NCBI GenBank assembly: GCA_023055355.1
Contig: JALJCS010000018.1
Span: 620,001-684,000 of the forward strand
Origin: Agelaius tricolor
Taxonomy: Eukaryota > Chordata > Aves > Passeriformes > Icteridae
Length of the DNA stretch: 64,000 bases
Reading direction: 5' to 3'
This document shows, in pieces, positions 48,550 through 59,647 of this stretch (its first letter is position 1; the number at the start of each line of letters is the position of its first letter). Made by a program: the position numbers and the translations under genes. The notes under the pieces were generated by a model. It saw only the letters and a list, made by a program, of their open reading frames with translations, had not been told where the DNA came from and did no database searches.

Positions 48550-50888
48550 GTCCTATGGATTGCATTAGACCTGCTACATGACTTCCTTAAAACAGAATGA
48601 AACAATGAGAATTATGAAATCTAATATAGTCAAATGTTTTTGTGGCTTCTTTAAAATCAACTGACTTGTAAGAGCGATCAGCGCACGTGTGCAACATCTG
48701 CTGTAATGACTCTTTTCCAAACCTTGCTCGTATTGCCAGCCATTTCCCAGTACTCATGGGCACTCCGTCTCCTCGTTCTGGTTTAACATCTGTGCTGCTA
48801 AATGAAAGTAATCAGAGTCAGCATGAAAATTTAATAAGCTGCGTTCTGGCATTGGTCATGTTCCTAATTGTGTATTTGTTTTCTGCCCACAGAAGTCCTC
48901 AAACATTGTAAGCCAGAACACTTCCAGTGTTTATTAGTCTCAAATCACTCTCTGTTGGTGGTATTTCGAAAACAGACCAGATCTCTGAATTTGACAGCGC
49001 TTTTAGGAGACTGATCAAAGCCGGAGCCCAGCCTGGGAAGATCTAAACCTCATGGCCTTCCTTTCCTAGTTTGAGAATTACTGAGTTTTGGAAGCAGAAA
49101 GATCCTTAGATAGAATAGTAGAATCTAAATCTTCTAATCCAGAGAATGGTAAAGTTTTAAATAACTAAATATTTTGGCTTCACAGCAACTCACCAAGTGT
49201 GTAGTTGGTTGCATTTACATCCTAGTAAAGTGTCTTACAGTGGTTGTCCCTATTGGCCTTCCAGGAGAAGCAGAATAAGGACAGAGAAAAATTGAAGGAA
49301 GTTCTGTGCTTGTCCCAAATAACCTTCTGCCACAGGAACAAAGTTGTAAGGTTCCCAGCACCACTAACTGGGCCAAGTTTAGGAAATTGTTAAGCTACTG
49401 TTTCCTGAAACTCTTCTGTCTTGTCTGCTGGGCTTTCAGCTCCCTGCCTGTTTGCTTTGCTGCCTGGCTGGAGCAGCTAGCTGGTGATTTGGCTCTTGCC
49501 ACAGGAGTTCAGGGAGGTCTCAGTTTCACCCCTGCTCTGATGCTGCCAGTGAAACACCTCAGACCATGTGCCCCTCATTCGCTTTCTCTCTCCCCCTCCA
49601 GTGGGATGGAGAAGAGAACTGAAGACAGAAAGGTAAAGATAATGGGTTGAGATAATAACAGTTCACTAGAAATAGCAATGAAATAAGAAAACAAACAGTA
49701 ACAACAACAATGCTGATATCAGAGTGTACAGGACAGGCGAACGATTCATGCCCCTCTGACCACTCACTCCCTTCCTGAGGGAATAACCCCAGGGGTGAAG
49801 GATGGGGAAGCAGTTGGCTGAAACATCACCACAAGCTAGGTATGGCCCTCGGGAAAGAGAAAAGGAATTCCTTGTAAGAAACTGTTGGAAATCTTGAAAC
49901 AACTTGCTGCTTTTACACTAGAATTTTACTAATGCCAAAGAATATAGTGTATTGGATAATGTTTTCTATTTTTTTTAATTGCCATCAGGAACTGACATTT
50001 ATTTGGATGAAAAGTTTCAGCAAGCAAATGCTCTCACGCTGGGCAGCAGTTGTTTGTGTATGTATCAGTACCTGAGTTATTCTGCATTCAAAACAATATG
50101 TGGGAGGAGAATCTGAGTACAGGTACCAAAAGCAGTTTTATCTGAGTCAGGAAGAAGTACGTAGTCTGTACTTAAAGGAACATCGGCAGTAGTGGGGTTC
50201 AGGCACTGTCCTTTTATCTTAATGTCCTGAAGCCTCCCTTCTGGTTCTGCCTCTTGGCAACCAAAAACTGGGACATAAATGTTTTTATGAAGACATCCAG
50301 GCACTGTTGCTTGCCTGAGATCAGGATCCATTGAAATGCCCGAAGTGAGGGTGCTGTCCATATAAGCACATCTCCAGAGCAGTCTGTGCCCGGCGGGCGG
50401 CCCTGAGCTGTCCCCAGCCCACCGGGCATGCACCATGTGTCAGCAGAGAGCTTGTTCACAGCACCACACACATTTAAGGACATTTTCTCTTACTGAAACA
50501 TCTGAATCTGTATTGGAATGATACTTTTTTTGCAGTTTCTTCTGTGCAAATAGAGCTTAATTGGTACTTGTGTTCTGCTTAATTATGCTTCACATTTTGG
50601 AGCAATCTGTTCAACTTGAACAGTTCTGTGAAGTGGGAAAAGTGATCTTCTGGGAAGTAGTAGCTCATTTGGCTGGGATATGCAGAGTGCTCATTTATGG
50701 TGGTGTTTCTGTCCTCAATTCTGACTGGACCAAACCAATTTGTTCTTTTTCTAGTCTTTACACAGGTGAATTGCCATAATGCAGTGGTCCACCTGTTCTA
50801 AGAGGAAAATTGCTTCCACATTCACACTGCCACTGTTGCTTTATATTTCTGTGGCAAGTTCTGTTTCATACACTGCTGTTTCTGAAAG
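48550..50888. other. Intronic DNA between two LTRs
   Basis: No repeat family or gene recognised. Overlapping minus-strand frames at 50077-50483 (119 and 89 codons) have no known domain. Confidence 0.55.
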
Positions 50889-50893
50889 GGAGT

Positions 50894-51553
50894 TGTCTTG
50901 GTTTGGAAAGACAGGTGTCTGCTAAGGAAGGCAGAAGCCTCCCCCGAAATGGAAAATGTAAACCCCCTCCCTCTGAATTTCTATAAATTTTAAATTAAGG
51001 GGCTCTCAGGCAAAAATATGGGAGCAGGAAATAACAGTTCTTTATTAGGAAAGAAAATAAAAAAGATAAAATAAACAATGCAGTAATCCAAAACAACACT
51101 GACAGAATCAGAACACAACCTGACGCCCTGTTGGACAGGGTGCTGGTAGCGGTCCAATTGGAATTGTGGCTGCAGTCCTGGTATGGTTCTCTTGGAGCAA
51201 GGATCCTGTAGAAAGGTGTAGTCTTCCTCTGAAGATCTAGTGGAAGAGGCAGCTATTCCTCCGGGAAATTCAGTAGAGAAAAGCCATGCTGGTGTTCCAG
51301 AATCTCCAGGTTATATCTGGGTAGCAATGCTTGGCTCCTCCCTCTGACTGGAGCATCTCCCAGTGGGATGCTGTAGTTCTTATCAGCCATGCAGTGACAT
51401 TCAATGGCCCATTATCACATTATCAGCAGATGTTCCCCCCCCCCCCCCAGAAAGGATTGGGTGTAGAAGAGATAAAGGAAACTGCCCATTTAACAGAAGA
51501 CAACTGCCATACAGATGGCAAATAGAATACATCTTGCCTTGCAATCTGGGACA
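50894..51553 (-). mobile_element. Solo LTR, 660 bp, passerine ERV type, minus orientation
   Basis: Begins TGTCTTGGTTTGG and ends GCAATCTGGGACA, giving TGTC...GACA ends. The flanks GGAGT (50889-50893) and GGAAT (51554-51558) look like a 5-bp duplication with one later change. On the minus strand a TATA-like ATATAA (complement of 51311-51316) lies upstream of an AATAAA (complement of TTTATT at 51041-51046). The overall sequence resembles an LTR family I recognise from songbird genomes. The C14 run at 51435-51448 lies inside it. Confidence 0.87.
51435..51448. repeat. C14 run within an LTR
   Basis: A homopolymer inside the 660-bp solo LTR, probably grown by slippage after insertion. Confidence 0.95.
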
Positions 51554-51558
51554 GGAAT

Positions 51559-53639
51559 GTATGCTAACACACACACAAATTTCCTTAATAAATGAGCAAA
51601 CCCACATGTTTACACTTGGGAAAATAAATATTTCTGTTTTAAAAATCCTAACTGCAGCTTCATTTAAAAAACAACAACAACAAATTCCAAACAAACTGAT
51701 CATAAATTGACATTTAAGGTCAAAGTAGTAAAAACAGCTAATTGTTTTTTAAAGTTTATTAGCATGAAATTGGTGTTGTGCAGAATTCCAGTTTAGGTTA
51801 TGAGCATGGATGTATTACAGCTCTGCTCATTTGCTGAATAATTCCCCAGTGAAGAAGTAAAATTTTATGTAACTGGGTAACTTGAGAGAGAGAAAGCGGC
51901 AAAGAACTGCTGTGCTGTCAGTAGACTTTGACAAACTGACCACAAACATGGTGCAAGGGGGAGATGGCTTCAGGATCTATCACAGTCATGTGAACATTTG
52001 CAAGGAATAAAATTTCAAAGAGTGCTCTGGCTGTCCCCACTTGGGGACAGGTTGCTCCTACAGGATGCTCCTGCATCTCCCCAGATACGCGCTTGGTGTC
52101 CCCCCGCTCAGGGTGCCTTGGGAAGGGCACAGGCCAGGCCCTCAGTGGAAAGGGAATGCACACCCACTTAGAGGCATAAGTTCTCTGTCTCCAGGTGAAA
52201 AGTCCCAATACAAACTAAAATCTCAGGGGAGGCTACAGTTTTGTGTTCCACTGCAATTGTGCCCTTAAACACTGTACATGGTTGAGAGTACAAGTACACT
52301 TACAAGAAGTTTATGTGGTTTAATTTGTGTTTGTGCCAAACTGATACCTGTTCACCTTCTCTGTGCCAAACTCTGTACCTGTTCACCTTTTTCTGAATGT
52401 TTTTCTATGTTCTCTTGTCAAGTCTGCAGCCAGTGCCAAGTGTGTGTAATCCTGCCTGTTTAAAAAAGGTGCCTCTAAGGAGGGGGAAAACCCTTAGGTT
52501 TTACATTGTAGTTAAAACCTGCATGAATGTAAATACACAGGTCTATTTTCCCCATGATAACTCAGGGATAAAAGGTACTTGAATTAGGCACTGAACTAAT
52601 TAATATTTTTGATTGCTTGATTTCACTCTATTATATATATATTCATTGATAATTGTTCTTCCAAAACCCATTTCCTAACTCAAACCTAGAGCAAACCAGT
52701 CTAAATGGAAGTTGATGCAGTCATAAATCAAGGACTTGGAAGTGTCTGATTTGCTTTTTAGTGACAAAAAAAAACCATTGACAACAATAATTCACAGAGA
52801 TAATAAGTTCATTTGTAATGCATTTTCTGGGCTCATCAGAGGTTTTTTTGATAAATTACCTATTCCATAAAAGGAAAAAAAAATAGTTTTACTTACCTAA
52901 TTCATAATTCAGAAGTCTCTTACAACTATTTAATGAAGTGTGCTCTGAAGAGTTTCTGATAGTTCTTCTAAAAAAGCATCAATGTTTGATGCATCATGGG
53001 GTTTTTTTTTCCCTTGCTGCTTTGGAATCATAATCCTGCCTTGGTTCCAGCTCAACCTGCATTTCCCACCTGGGGAAACCAGTTTAAGGCCAGTGGCTCC
53101 TGCCTGCATATCCTTTGTGTGTACTGCAAGGACATGTTGCAGTCTCCTCCTCTGGGAATGGTCACAACAAAACCAGTTCTACTGACAGGTGAACTTCATA
53201 CAGTGTCTGCAAAACGTCTGAATTCAAATTTGACACTGTATATTTCATGTTGAAGCCATGGTACCTGATCTTAGCTGTGTGCCAAAAAAACATTTGGGAG
53301 GTAACTCAAAATTCTGGTGCCCCCCTTTTTGGAGAATAATATTGATTTTGCATCCCTGTATACAGCTGTGAAACTAATTAAAGGAGAGGCAGAGGACAGT
53401 ATTTATACCTTGTGAACAGATCATTGTAAGGATTAGGCAAGAAATCTAAAAAAGTCTATTTTTTACTAATTATATTTCTTATTATTAGCTGTTTTTATCT
53501 TAGAATTTTATACACTGTTGGGTATTCAGGTATCTTCTCTTAGCAAGTGGTGGTGTTGCAGGTTCACACAGGCAGAAACAGCCTGCTAAGCTTGGCTGTT
53601 TGTGAAAATAATTTGATGTTGCTGGTTTAGTGGTGAAAA
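51559..53639. other. Intronic DNA, little recognised
   Basis: Apart from the imperfect tandem duplication at 52332-52390, no feature could be supported. Confidence 0.55.
52332..52390. repeat. Imperfect tandem duplication, about 30-bp unit
   Basis: TGTGCCAAACTGATACCTGT-TCACCTT is followed by TGTGCCAAACTCTGTACCTG-TTCACCTT. The copies differ by a few bases. Confidence 0.85.
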
Positions 53640-53692
53640 TCACAGAATATTCTGGCTTGGAAGAGACCCGCAAGGGCCATCAAATCTAACTC
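53640..53692 (-). mobile_element. CR1 LINE 3'-end scrap, minus orientation
   Basis: TCACAGAATATTCTGGCTTG, GAAGAGACCC and CAAGGGCCATCAAATCTAAC form the common reverse-complement CR1 tail (ancestrally close to AATATTCTGAGTTGGAAGGG). Only about 53 bp are recognisable. Confidence 0.75.
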
Positions 53693-53770
53693 AAAATAGA
53701 CATGAAGGAGTCAAAAAGTCTTATCAGAAAAAAGGGACTGGATAAGGAGACAACACTCTCTTTTTGGTTT

Positions 53771-53820
53771 ATTGCCTGGAGAGAGTCCCTTTTGGAAACT
53801 GATCTCTCCAGCCAGGCAAT
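53771..53820. repeat. Bulged inverted repeat
   Basis: ATTGCCTGGAGAGA (53771-53784) pairs with TCTCTCCAGCCAGGCAAT (53803-53820) except for a four-base CTGG bulge. The 18-base spacer makes an unequal-arm hairpin just beyond a CR1 scrap. It may be the end of an unrecognised repeat. Confidence 0.8.
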
Positions 53821-53944
53821 ATAATGTTAATAATTATTTTAAATAATAATAATGGGTGATCAACTTTATTTGTGTTTACTATTTGATACATCAGTAGGTA
53901 CCTCTGTTCCATTTTTTAACTGCTGTTTGCCATGAGCAGATTTT

Positions 53945-54265
53945 CCTTACCCCTTTTTCGGGATCACAGCTGAGTGGGAGCTGGTGCTCCTGTCCCTGTG
54001 TGGCTGCGGGGGTGTGCGGGATGTGCCAGGCGCGTGTCCCCTCAAGGCTGGGACAGTGCCCGGGGTGAGCACATGGCACAGCCCAGGAATGAGCTGCCGG
54101 ACAGCGGGTCCGGGCATCGGGAGGCTCAGGGTCCCAGGGACACCCCAAAGCTCTCGCCCAGCTCCTGCCCCAATGAGCACTTCAACACTCAGGCCTTGAG
54201 TTATTTTTCCTCGTGAAATTTCCAAATATTTGCAATTGATCTCCCACGGGGAAGACCTGTTTTCT
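53945..54265. other. GC- and CpG-enriched intronic stretch
   Basis: Around 14 CpGs in about 320 bp, densest at 54000-54125. No repeat ends, splice sites or known peptide were found. The frames of 71-113 codons on both strands are probably due to base composition. Confidence 0.35.
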
Positions 54266-55002
54266 GCACGACCTGCCCAAGAGCACATTCTGTCTGGAGA
54301 TGAATTTCAAGTATAATGCGGGTAAACTAGAGTTAATTTTTTTCTTCAGGTCCTTGCTCCTAAAATATAGCTTTTTCTTTTTAATAAAAGTAAGATGCAG
54401 TCTAATAATTCTTGCACATAATTTAATCCCCTTCAGCTGTATTTGTAAAATTACGCATTTTATCTAACGCCTGTCAGTTTTACAATTAACACTGGGCACA
54501 TTAACTGCACTTTATGCCTTGACTCTTTTCCTTAACAAAAAGTGAATTTATTATAAGCAACTTGTTTTCAAAGTCCTCCCATGAACCATGGAGACTGGTG
54601 TTCTGCATTTTCACCTTGCAGCCTTCAGATGCAGGGGACAGTGTCATTTACATCTTTATTAAAGTCATCGTTTACACCCTTTAAACTGTTTTAGGCTCTG
54701 CATTGTCCTTGGCCAGCCAGCACCTGTATGAGGCTTCAATGTTGTGCATTTGGCAGGACATGGGCTGGAAATGCTGCAGGATTGCACCTGAGGAAGATGT
54801 TAGGTGCTGTTCGGTGATTGTTTCCCCAGAGCGTGTGGCCGAGCAAACCAGCCCGGGGCACGGTCGGGAGGTACAGGGGCAGCTGCAGGCATCAGCAAGG
54901 ATGGGCAGGCTCAGGATGGTGGCTGCTCAGTCCCAGAGCCGAGGCAGCAGCTGGGGAATAACACACCATTGTTTTATGGAGCACAAATTGGCTTTGGGTT
55001 GG

Positions 55003-55079
55003 TGGAAGGTGTCCCGGCCTGTGGCAGGGGGTTGGAACTAGATGATCTTTAAGGTCCCTTCCAATGCAAACCGCTGTCT
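55003..55079 (+). mobile_element. CR1 LINE 3'-end fragment, plus orientation
   Basis: GGTGGAAGGTGTCCC, GGGGGTTGGAACTAGATGATC and TTTAAGGTCCCTTCCAATGC match the 3' end of avian CR1 in sense orientation. The terminal octamer repeats have decayed. Confidence 0.85.
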
Positions 55080-55647
55080 GAAATGCAGGGCCATTTGCAG
55101 GCACTTTGAGTGTGGAACTTCGCCCAAAATAAAGATAACAAAAGGTAAAATTGGAGCAAATATAAAAGGATGAATAAAGCAAGCATCATTAACTAACTTC
55201 TAAAGTGTATTCTATTTAAACACTGATTTTCCTTAAGGAAAATTCACACTCTGCTCTTGAGCAAGGAACAGTGAAATGAAAAAAGCCTCTTTCATTAGCA
55301 ACAATCTAAAATATGCATGTACTTCCAAGTGTGTCAAGATTATTTTTCTTCGTAAAGTGAAGTCACTGTTTGGTTTCCGTTAGGAAAGGAAATGTGCATA
55401 TCCTATGGGCTAAGCAAATACAGCTGCTATTTTGCACAAAAAATACAAACTTAAGTAAGTGATTATTTTAACCTGGGCCTACAGTGGAGTAAGATTACCA
55501 CAGGTGATTCTACCAGATGCAGACCTCATATCCTGCTATTAAAGCAGCCACAAAAATATGGGCAGAAATAGATCTGAACTCAATAAATACTACATCCCAC
55601 TATTCCATTTTAAAACACATTGTAAGGAAAACACTAAGTGAATGCTC

Positions 55648-56231
55648 TGTTACTGCAGGCTCGTCCCGCAGCCACTGGAGCTGACGGGGCCGGCTAGCCG
55701 CTCCCGGAGTGATCGGTGGAGACCACAAATCCCACCACTCCCAGGTTCTCTGCGGGAACCCCGAGTAGTGGCTCCGTCTGCTGCATGGTGACGCAGGCGA
55801 GAGCAGGACTGCGAAGCACTGAGGCGAAGAAAGGAAGGAGTGGACACACATATGGATGCTAAGACCCTTCAACAACCCAAACAGGGCCAGTAACGCTATC
55901 AGGGAAAAACCCTTAGGGAGGCACTTATAAAGGGGAAGGGCGTGAGACTAGGAGCCACGAGGGACCAATGAACGAAGCCCAGGGGAGGAGCGAGGGGCCC
56001 AACTGAACCAATAGAAATGGCCCAGGGGAGGGAAAGGCTCAGGGGACAAATCATATGTTAGGTAAGGGAAGATTGACATAGAAATTTCTCGAAATGAAAG
56101 GGGGTTGGTTACAATGATGGACGGGTAACTGGCGGGAGGAACAAACCATTATGAGGGAGAACATGGGGGGAACCAAATCTTAACTTATAAAAAATAACCA
56201 ACTTTACAATAAAACCCGTATAAACGACACA
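55648..56231 (-). mobile_element. Solo LTR, 584 bp, GC-rich, probably minus orientation
   Basis: Begins TGTTACTGCAGG and ends AAACGACACA. The 6-bp flanks are ATGCTC (55642-55647) and ATGCTA (56232-56237), a probable duplication with one mismatch. On the minus strand two ATTGG boxes (complements of CCAAT near 55966 and 56010) precede a TATA box (complement of CTTATAAAG at 55924-55932), which is promoter order for that strand. I saw no clear polyadenylation signal after that TATA, and a plus-strand AATAAA near 56208 keeps the opposite orientation possible. The 6-bp duplication suggests an ERVK-like source. Confidence 0.75.
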
Positions 56232-56237
56232 ATGCTA

Positions 56238-56445
56238 CACTGTACTAGCTAAACAATCCTCAGCCTAGGACAAAATTCACTGCAGCCATCTGGTGTGGAA
56301 GGGATTCATCCTGGGATGATTTCAACAAATGTTGGAAATAAAAACAGAAAAAGAATGAATGAATTACCATGTATCAGTACCTGTAAGCAGAAGAAGCCTT
56401 CTGCATTAGTTACTGCTTCCCCCTGATTAGTGAACACGGAAAACC

Positions 56446-56485
<40 letters not shown>

Positions 56486-58530
56486 AAGAAAAGCAGCTTT
56501 GCTAAGGTTCAAGCTCTCACTGAGCGGCTGGATGGTGTCCAGCCCCTGAGTGTGTGTCTCCATTGTCTCCCTCAGCAGCACAGGGATGTCTTGCCAGCTT
56601 GGAAAGGATAAGGATGCTGTAAGAACCAGGCAGGTACAGGTGTCACTGAGCTGGGGAGGTGACCACACTCGCCCCTCGCTGTGTGTGCAGTTGGTCCCAA
56701 GGTCTCTTCATGCATCGATGAATTGAAGAAGAAAAATTAACTTTAAAACAGCAGCAAGGTTGTTTCCTACACTTGAATCTCTCAGGAGAAAACTGTAAAC
56801 AAGGCAAAACTGAGGAATAATGTGGTATTAGATAAAATATCTTAACATCATTCCTATCAGAAGTTTAAATTTGCATGTGTTTATGTATATACACTTCTGC
56901 TTGCACTCACCACCCTCAGTGAAGTTCAGTTTAATAAAACTGTAGTTGTAATAAATGCAAGAGCTCATATTTCATACAGTGACACCTGGGAAGAGCTGGA
57001 GGGACTGAGCCAGAATGATAATGAAAATGCAAATAAAAGGAAGTACAATGCCCGTGATAAAAAGTGAGGGCAGAGGAGGAAGTGCCAATCTCCTGGTTTG
57101 CCACTGAAGTTTCTGTGGTTAATGTATAGGTGGAAGAAACAGGTTGAAAAGAGCTGACTTGAGAGCAAGCACTGAAAGGAGACAAATAACAAAAAACACC
57201 AAATCTTCGTGGAGGGTGAGGACTATTGAGGTGGTTTTTTCTCTCCTTTTTTCAACCACTCATTTCTCATCCCTCATTTTAAAGAATTTCTTCCCCACAA
57301 TTTTCTCTCTTTACAGCTTCTGCATTCCTTTGTTTTGTGTCATTAATTCTCTTGCAAAGAAAATGGCTTTCCCCCTTTATTTCAAATTACTTTTTCCTGT
57401 AGTAGACATCCTTTTACATTTCCTTTCTTCTAACAGGAGTTGTAATTTCTAGACTCTTCATTTTCCCTTTGTGCGGGGAAGGTGTGTACTTCAGGCTTCT
57501 TTTGGCCCCTTGCCAGCCTTGAGTCCCTTTTTCTTTATCATGAACAGCTGATACTCTCCTCCTGTTCCTTGCTGTTACAGCCTCTCACCTTTTTCCCTGC
57601 TGTGCAAGGGACCTTCAGAACAGGATTTAGGAATACGTTTTATCTGTTCAAGCCTACAAATGCTGACTGTGATTTTGCAGATGTGGTGGATTAAGAGGAT
57701 GGCTGAAGTCACCAATATTTTGAACCAGTTTCTTAATACTGACAAAATGAACCAATGTTAATTAAGCATTAGCATTTGCTGACATGTGCCCTCCTTAATA
57801 ATGGTCAATTTAATATGTGTATATGTATGTGTGTGTGTATCTCTGCAAAATTAATTAGCTTATGAAAATACACCTTTGGGCTGGTCTGTTCTGTTCTTTC
57901 ACTAAGCTAGTCTGCTCTGAATTTATGCCTTTCCTCTATTCAGAGTAACTCTATTTCCTTGCAAATTTCGATTTAAATTGTTGGCTTGCAACAGAAATGA
58001 CTACATTATGCTTGAGCCAAATAACCTAAAATGTTTTTACAAGATATGAATTGTGCAGTTTTTGACAATAAGGGGAGTGTTTGCTTTTATGCCAAGCAAC
58101 TTTTGGGTGTGGATTGGATTTTCACGTCAGCTGAAGGCTGGATCTGGTCTTTGAAGTTTAGAGAATCTCAAACTGATAGACACTAAATATCTATGTATTT
58201 GAGCATTACATACACTGCTGGGGGATGGGCTTGGCAGGGGAAAACATGCATCAAAAATGAAGTGAGGTTATGGTAAATCAGGGTGTGATAGTATCTTTCT
58301 TCCTTGTAGAAGAACACTCTCTTGAATAAAATGCATAGAAGTGTTTTTCCTTTTTATCTCTTTCTCCAAAAAGTCCTTCTAAATTCAGACTGTGATATAT
58401 AGTAGAGATAATTCATGCTATTTATGTATAAAATATTGTAAAATCCAAAGCTATGTCTCTGAGCACCCCAGCCAGGGAGCAGAGCCTTATTTTTATTCAA
58501 TTAGTTCCAGGAGAACGTTAATATCAAGCC
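56238..58530. other. Intronic DNA between two solo LTRs
   Basis: Contains the A37 run and a short TGTGTGTG tract near 57825. No gene or identifiable transposon. Confidence 0.55.
56447..56483. repeat. A37 homopolymer
   Basis: Thirty-seven consecutive A residues, followed by GAAAGAAAAGC. No processed pseudogene or SINE body was recognised upstream. Confidence 0.95.
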
Positions 58531-58964
58531 TGTTACCTTATGAATGGAACCTTCCTGGGCCATGATCACTGACTTCCCTGGAATGCCCGGGCCACTCAAG
58601 AGTGATCTGCTCATCGGAGATTACATCTACTACCTTCGCCACCCTTTACATGTGAATATTGGACATCAATATGTATGGCCCCGGTTCTGCATGTGAAGGG
58701 ACACAAAGGAACATTCTGTCATTTCTGCCCTAGGCAGAATAAGCTGTATATAAGCTCGCGAGAAGCAGTCGGGGTGAACCACTGGGGAAACGCTGTCACT
58801 TTGTCAGTCGGATCCTGGTTCACCCAGCACCGAAACACCGAAACCCGGGTTCGACGCTGCCCGAGGCTGTGGTGGTCTTTCGAAATTCTATTTTTTGTTA
58901 TCGATCTAATAAATCTTTGTTTAATTTTTTATAAATTTGGCTACCGATTTGATCATTTATAACA
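58531..58964 (+). mobile_element. Solo LTR, about 434 bp, plus orientation, no direct duplication seen
   Basis: TGTTACC at the left and TTATAACA at the right give TGTTA...TAACA inverted ends. Inside are a TATA box (TGTATATAAG near 58747) and, further right, TAATAAATC (near 58908) followed by a T-rich tract, so the plus orientation is clear. The flanks are not direct repeats: AAGCC precedes and GGCTG follows, which instead extends the inverted end match to nine bases (AGCCTGTTA / TAACAGGCT). The exact boundaries are therefore less certain than the LTR identity. Confidence 0.7.
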
Positions 58965-59489
58965 GGCTGAATTAATTCCAGATTCTGCAACTGTGGACAA
59001 AATTTGAATTTCTCCTAGGACTACAGTGACCTACAATGTCTCTAGAGCAAGCTTTTTGGTTAGCACACAGAGGAGATTCCCTTGGTGTTTAACCTCAGTA
59101 TAAGGTCGTTGTCTGATATGCCTGATCATGTCTGCTCTCACTGTTACATTTGCACAGCTAGAAAGCTAAAGCCAGTACTTTAGAAGTGCCATTCCTCCAC
59201 GCTGTCTCAATATTTAGGTATGAAATGCCTGTGGCTGCTTTTTGGAGCAATGTGTCTGCTGCCGCCCTACTGCTGTCACCACCATTTTGGCTCTGTGAAT
59301 GGGCAGCTAATTGGCAGCCCAGGAAGAAATGTGAGCTATTGCCTTACTCCTGTGGCTTTTATTTTGCTTTCAGGAGGTTGAAAACAGTTACACAGATCAG
59401 TTCTGTTGGTGGTTTCTTTTTGATCTGTTGCTCTTGAAATCCAGTCTGTCCTATCCATCATGTTAAAATAGCAAGGGTAGCAACCAAAA

Positions 59490-59516
59490 TAAATATTTTC
59501 CTGTCTTCTCTTTCAG
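59490..59516 (+). promoter_or_regulatory. KCNIP1: Splice acceptor and polypyrimidine tract of the KCNIP1 exon
   Basis: The tract TTTTCCTGTCTTCTCTTTCAG directly precedes the coding exon. It is pyrimidine-rich and ends in the invariant AG. The reading frame begun here stays open to the donor at 59642. A branch point was not assigned with confidence. Confidence 0.85.
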
Positions 59517-59641
59517 ATAAAATTGAAGATGAATTAGAAATGACGACAGTGTGCCATAGACCCGAGGGACTGGAACAGCTTGAAGCACAAACCAACTTCA
59601 CTAAAAGAGAACTTCAAGTTCTTTACAGAGGATTTAAAAAT
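59517..59641 (+). CDS. KCNIP1: KCNIP1 internal coding exon (first shared core exon), partial gene
   Basis: This exon encodes 41 full codons after two bases that complete a split codon, so it is entered in phase 1 (a G from the previous exon plus AT gives Asp) and left in phase 0. It is preceded by a pyrimidine-rich tract ending TTTCAG and followed by GTAAGA, both strong splice sites. The peptide begins KIEDELEM, continues through [14 protein letters not shown] and ends [17 protein letters not shown]. This is the known start of the KChIP core, just before the degenerate first EF hand. The stretch [11 protein letters not shown] separates KCNIP1 from KCNIP2, 3 and 4 as I remember those proteins. 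KChIP1 is a neuronal calcium sensor family protein that binds the N-terminus and T1 domain of Kv4 channels and alters their surface expression and inactivation. This part forms the early helices of the core. The rest of the gene lies outside the window. Confidence 0.95.
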
Positions 59642-59647
59642 GTAAGA
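59642..59647 (+). promoter_or_regulatory. KCNIP1: Splice donor of the KCNIP1 exon
   Basis: GTAAGA follows the AAT codon that ends the ...FKN peptide. It matches the vertebrate donor consensus GTRAGT at five of six positions. Reading on in frame leaves the known protein, which confirms the boundary. Confidence 0.9.

Larger units (their letters stand above)
1..59516 (+). other. KCNIP1: KCNIP1 intron upstream of the shared exon (partial)
   Basis: Inferred from the phase-1 exon at 59517. In vertebrates the KCNIP1 alternative first exons lie far upstream of the shared core exons, so this span should be intron. I looked for the known N-terminal exon peptides (MGAVMGTFSS..., MSGCSKRC...) and for the mini-exon IAWWYYQYQR and saw none. 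KCNMB1, which overlaps KCNIP1 on the opposite strand in mammals, was not recognised either. The search was by eye, so a short divergent exon could be missed. Confidence 0.75.

Noticed and set aside
48051..48600. Overlapping plus-strand frames of 176 and 173 codons rich in Pro, Ala and Gly
   Set aside because: Long frames exist in several frames at once on both strands because of the CpG-rich DNA. The block lies within a probable LTR, and no domain or splice context supports a gene.
58840..58860. GGGTTCGACGC, resembling a tRNA-type B box
   Set aside because: No A box at the right distance and no cloverleaf. The sequence is inside an LTR with its own TATA box and polyadenylation signal.
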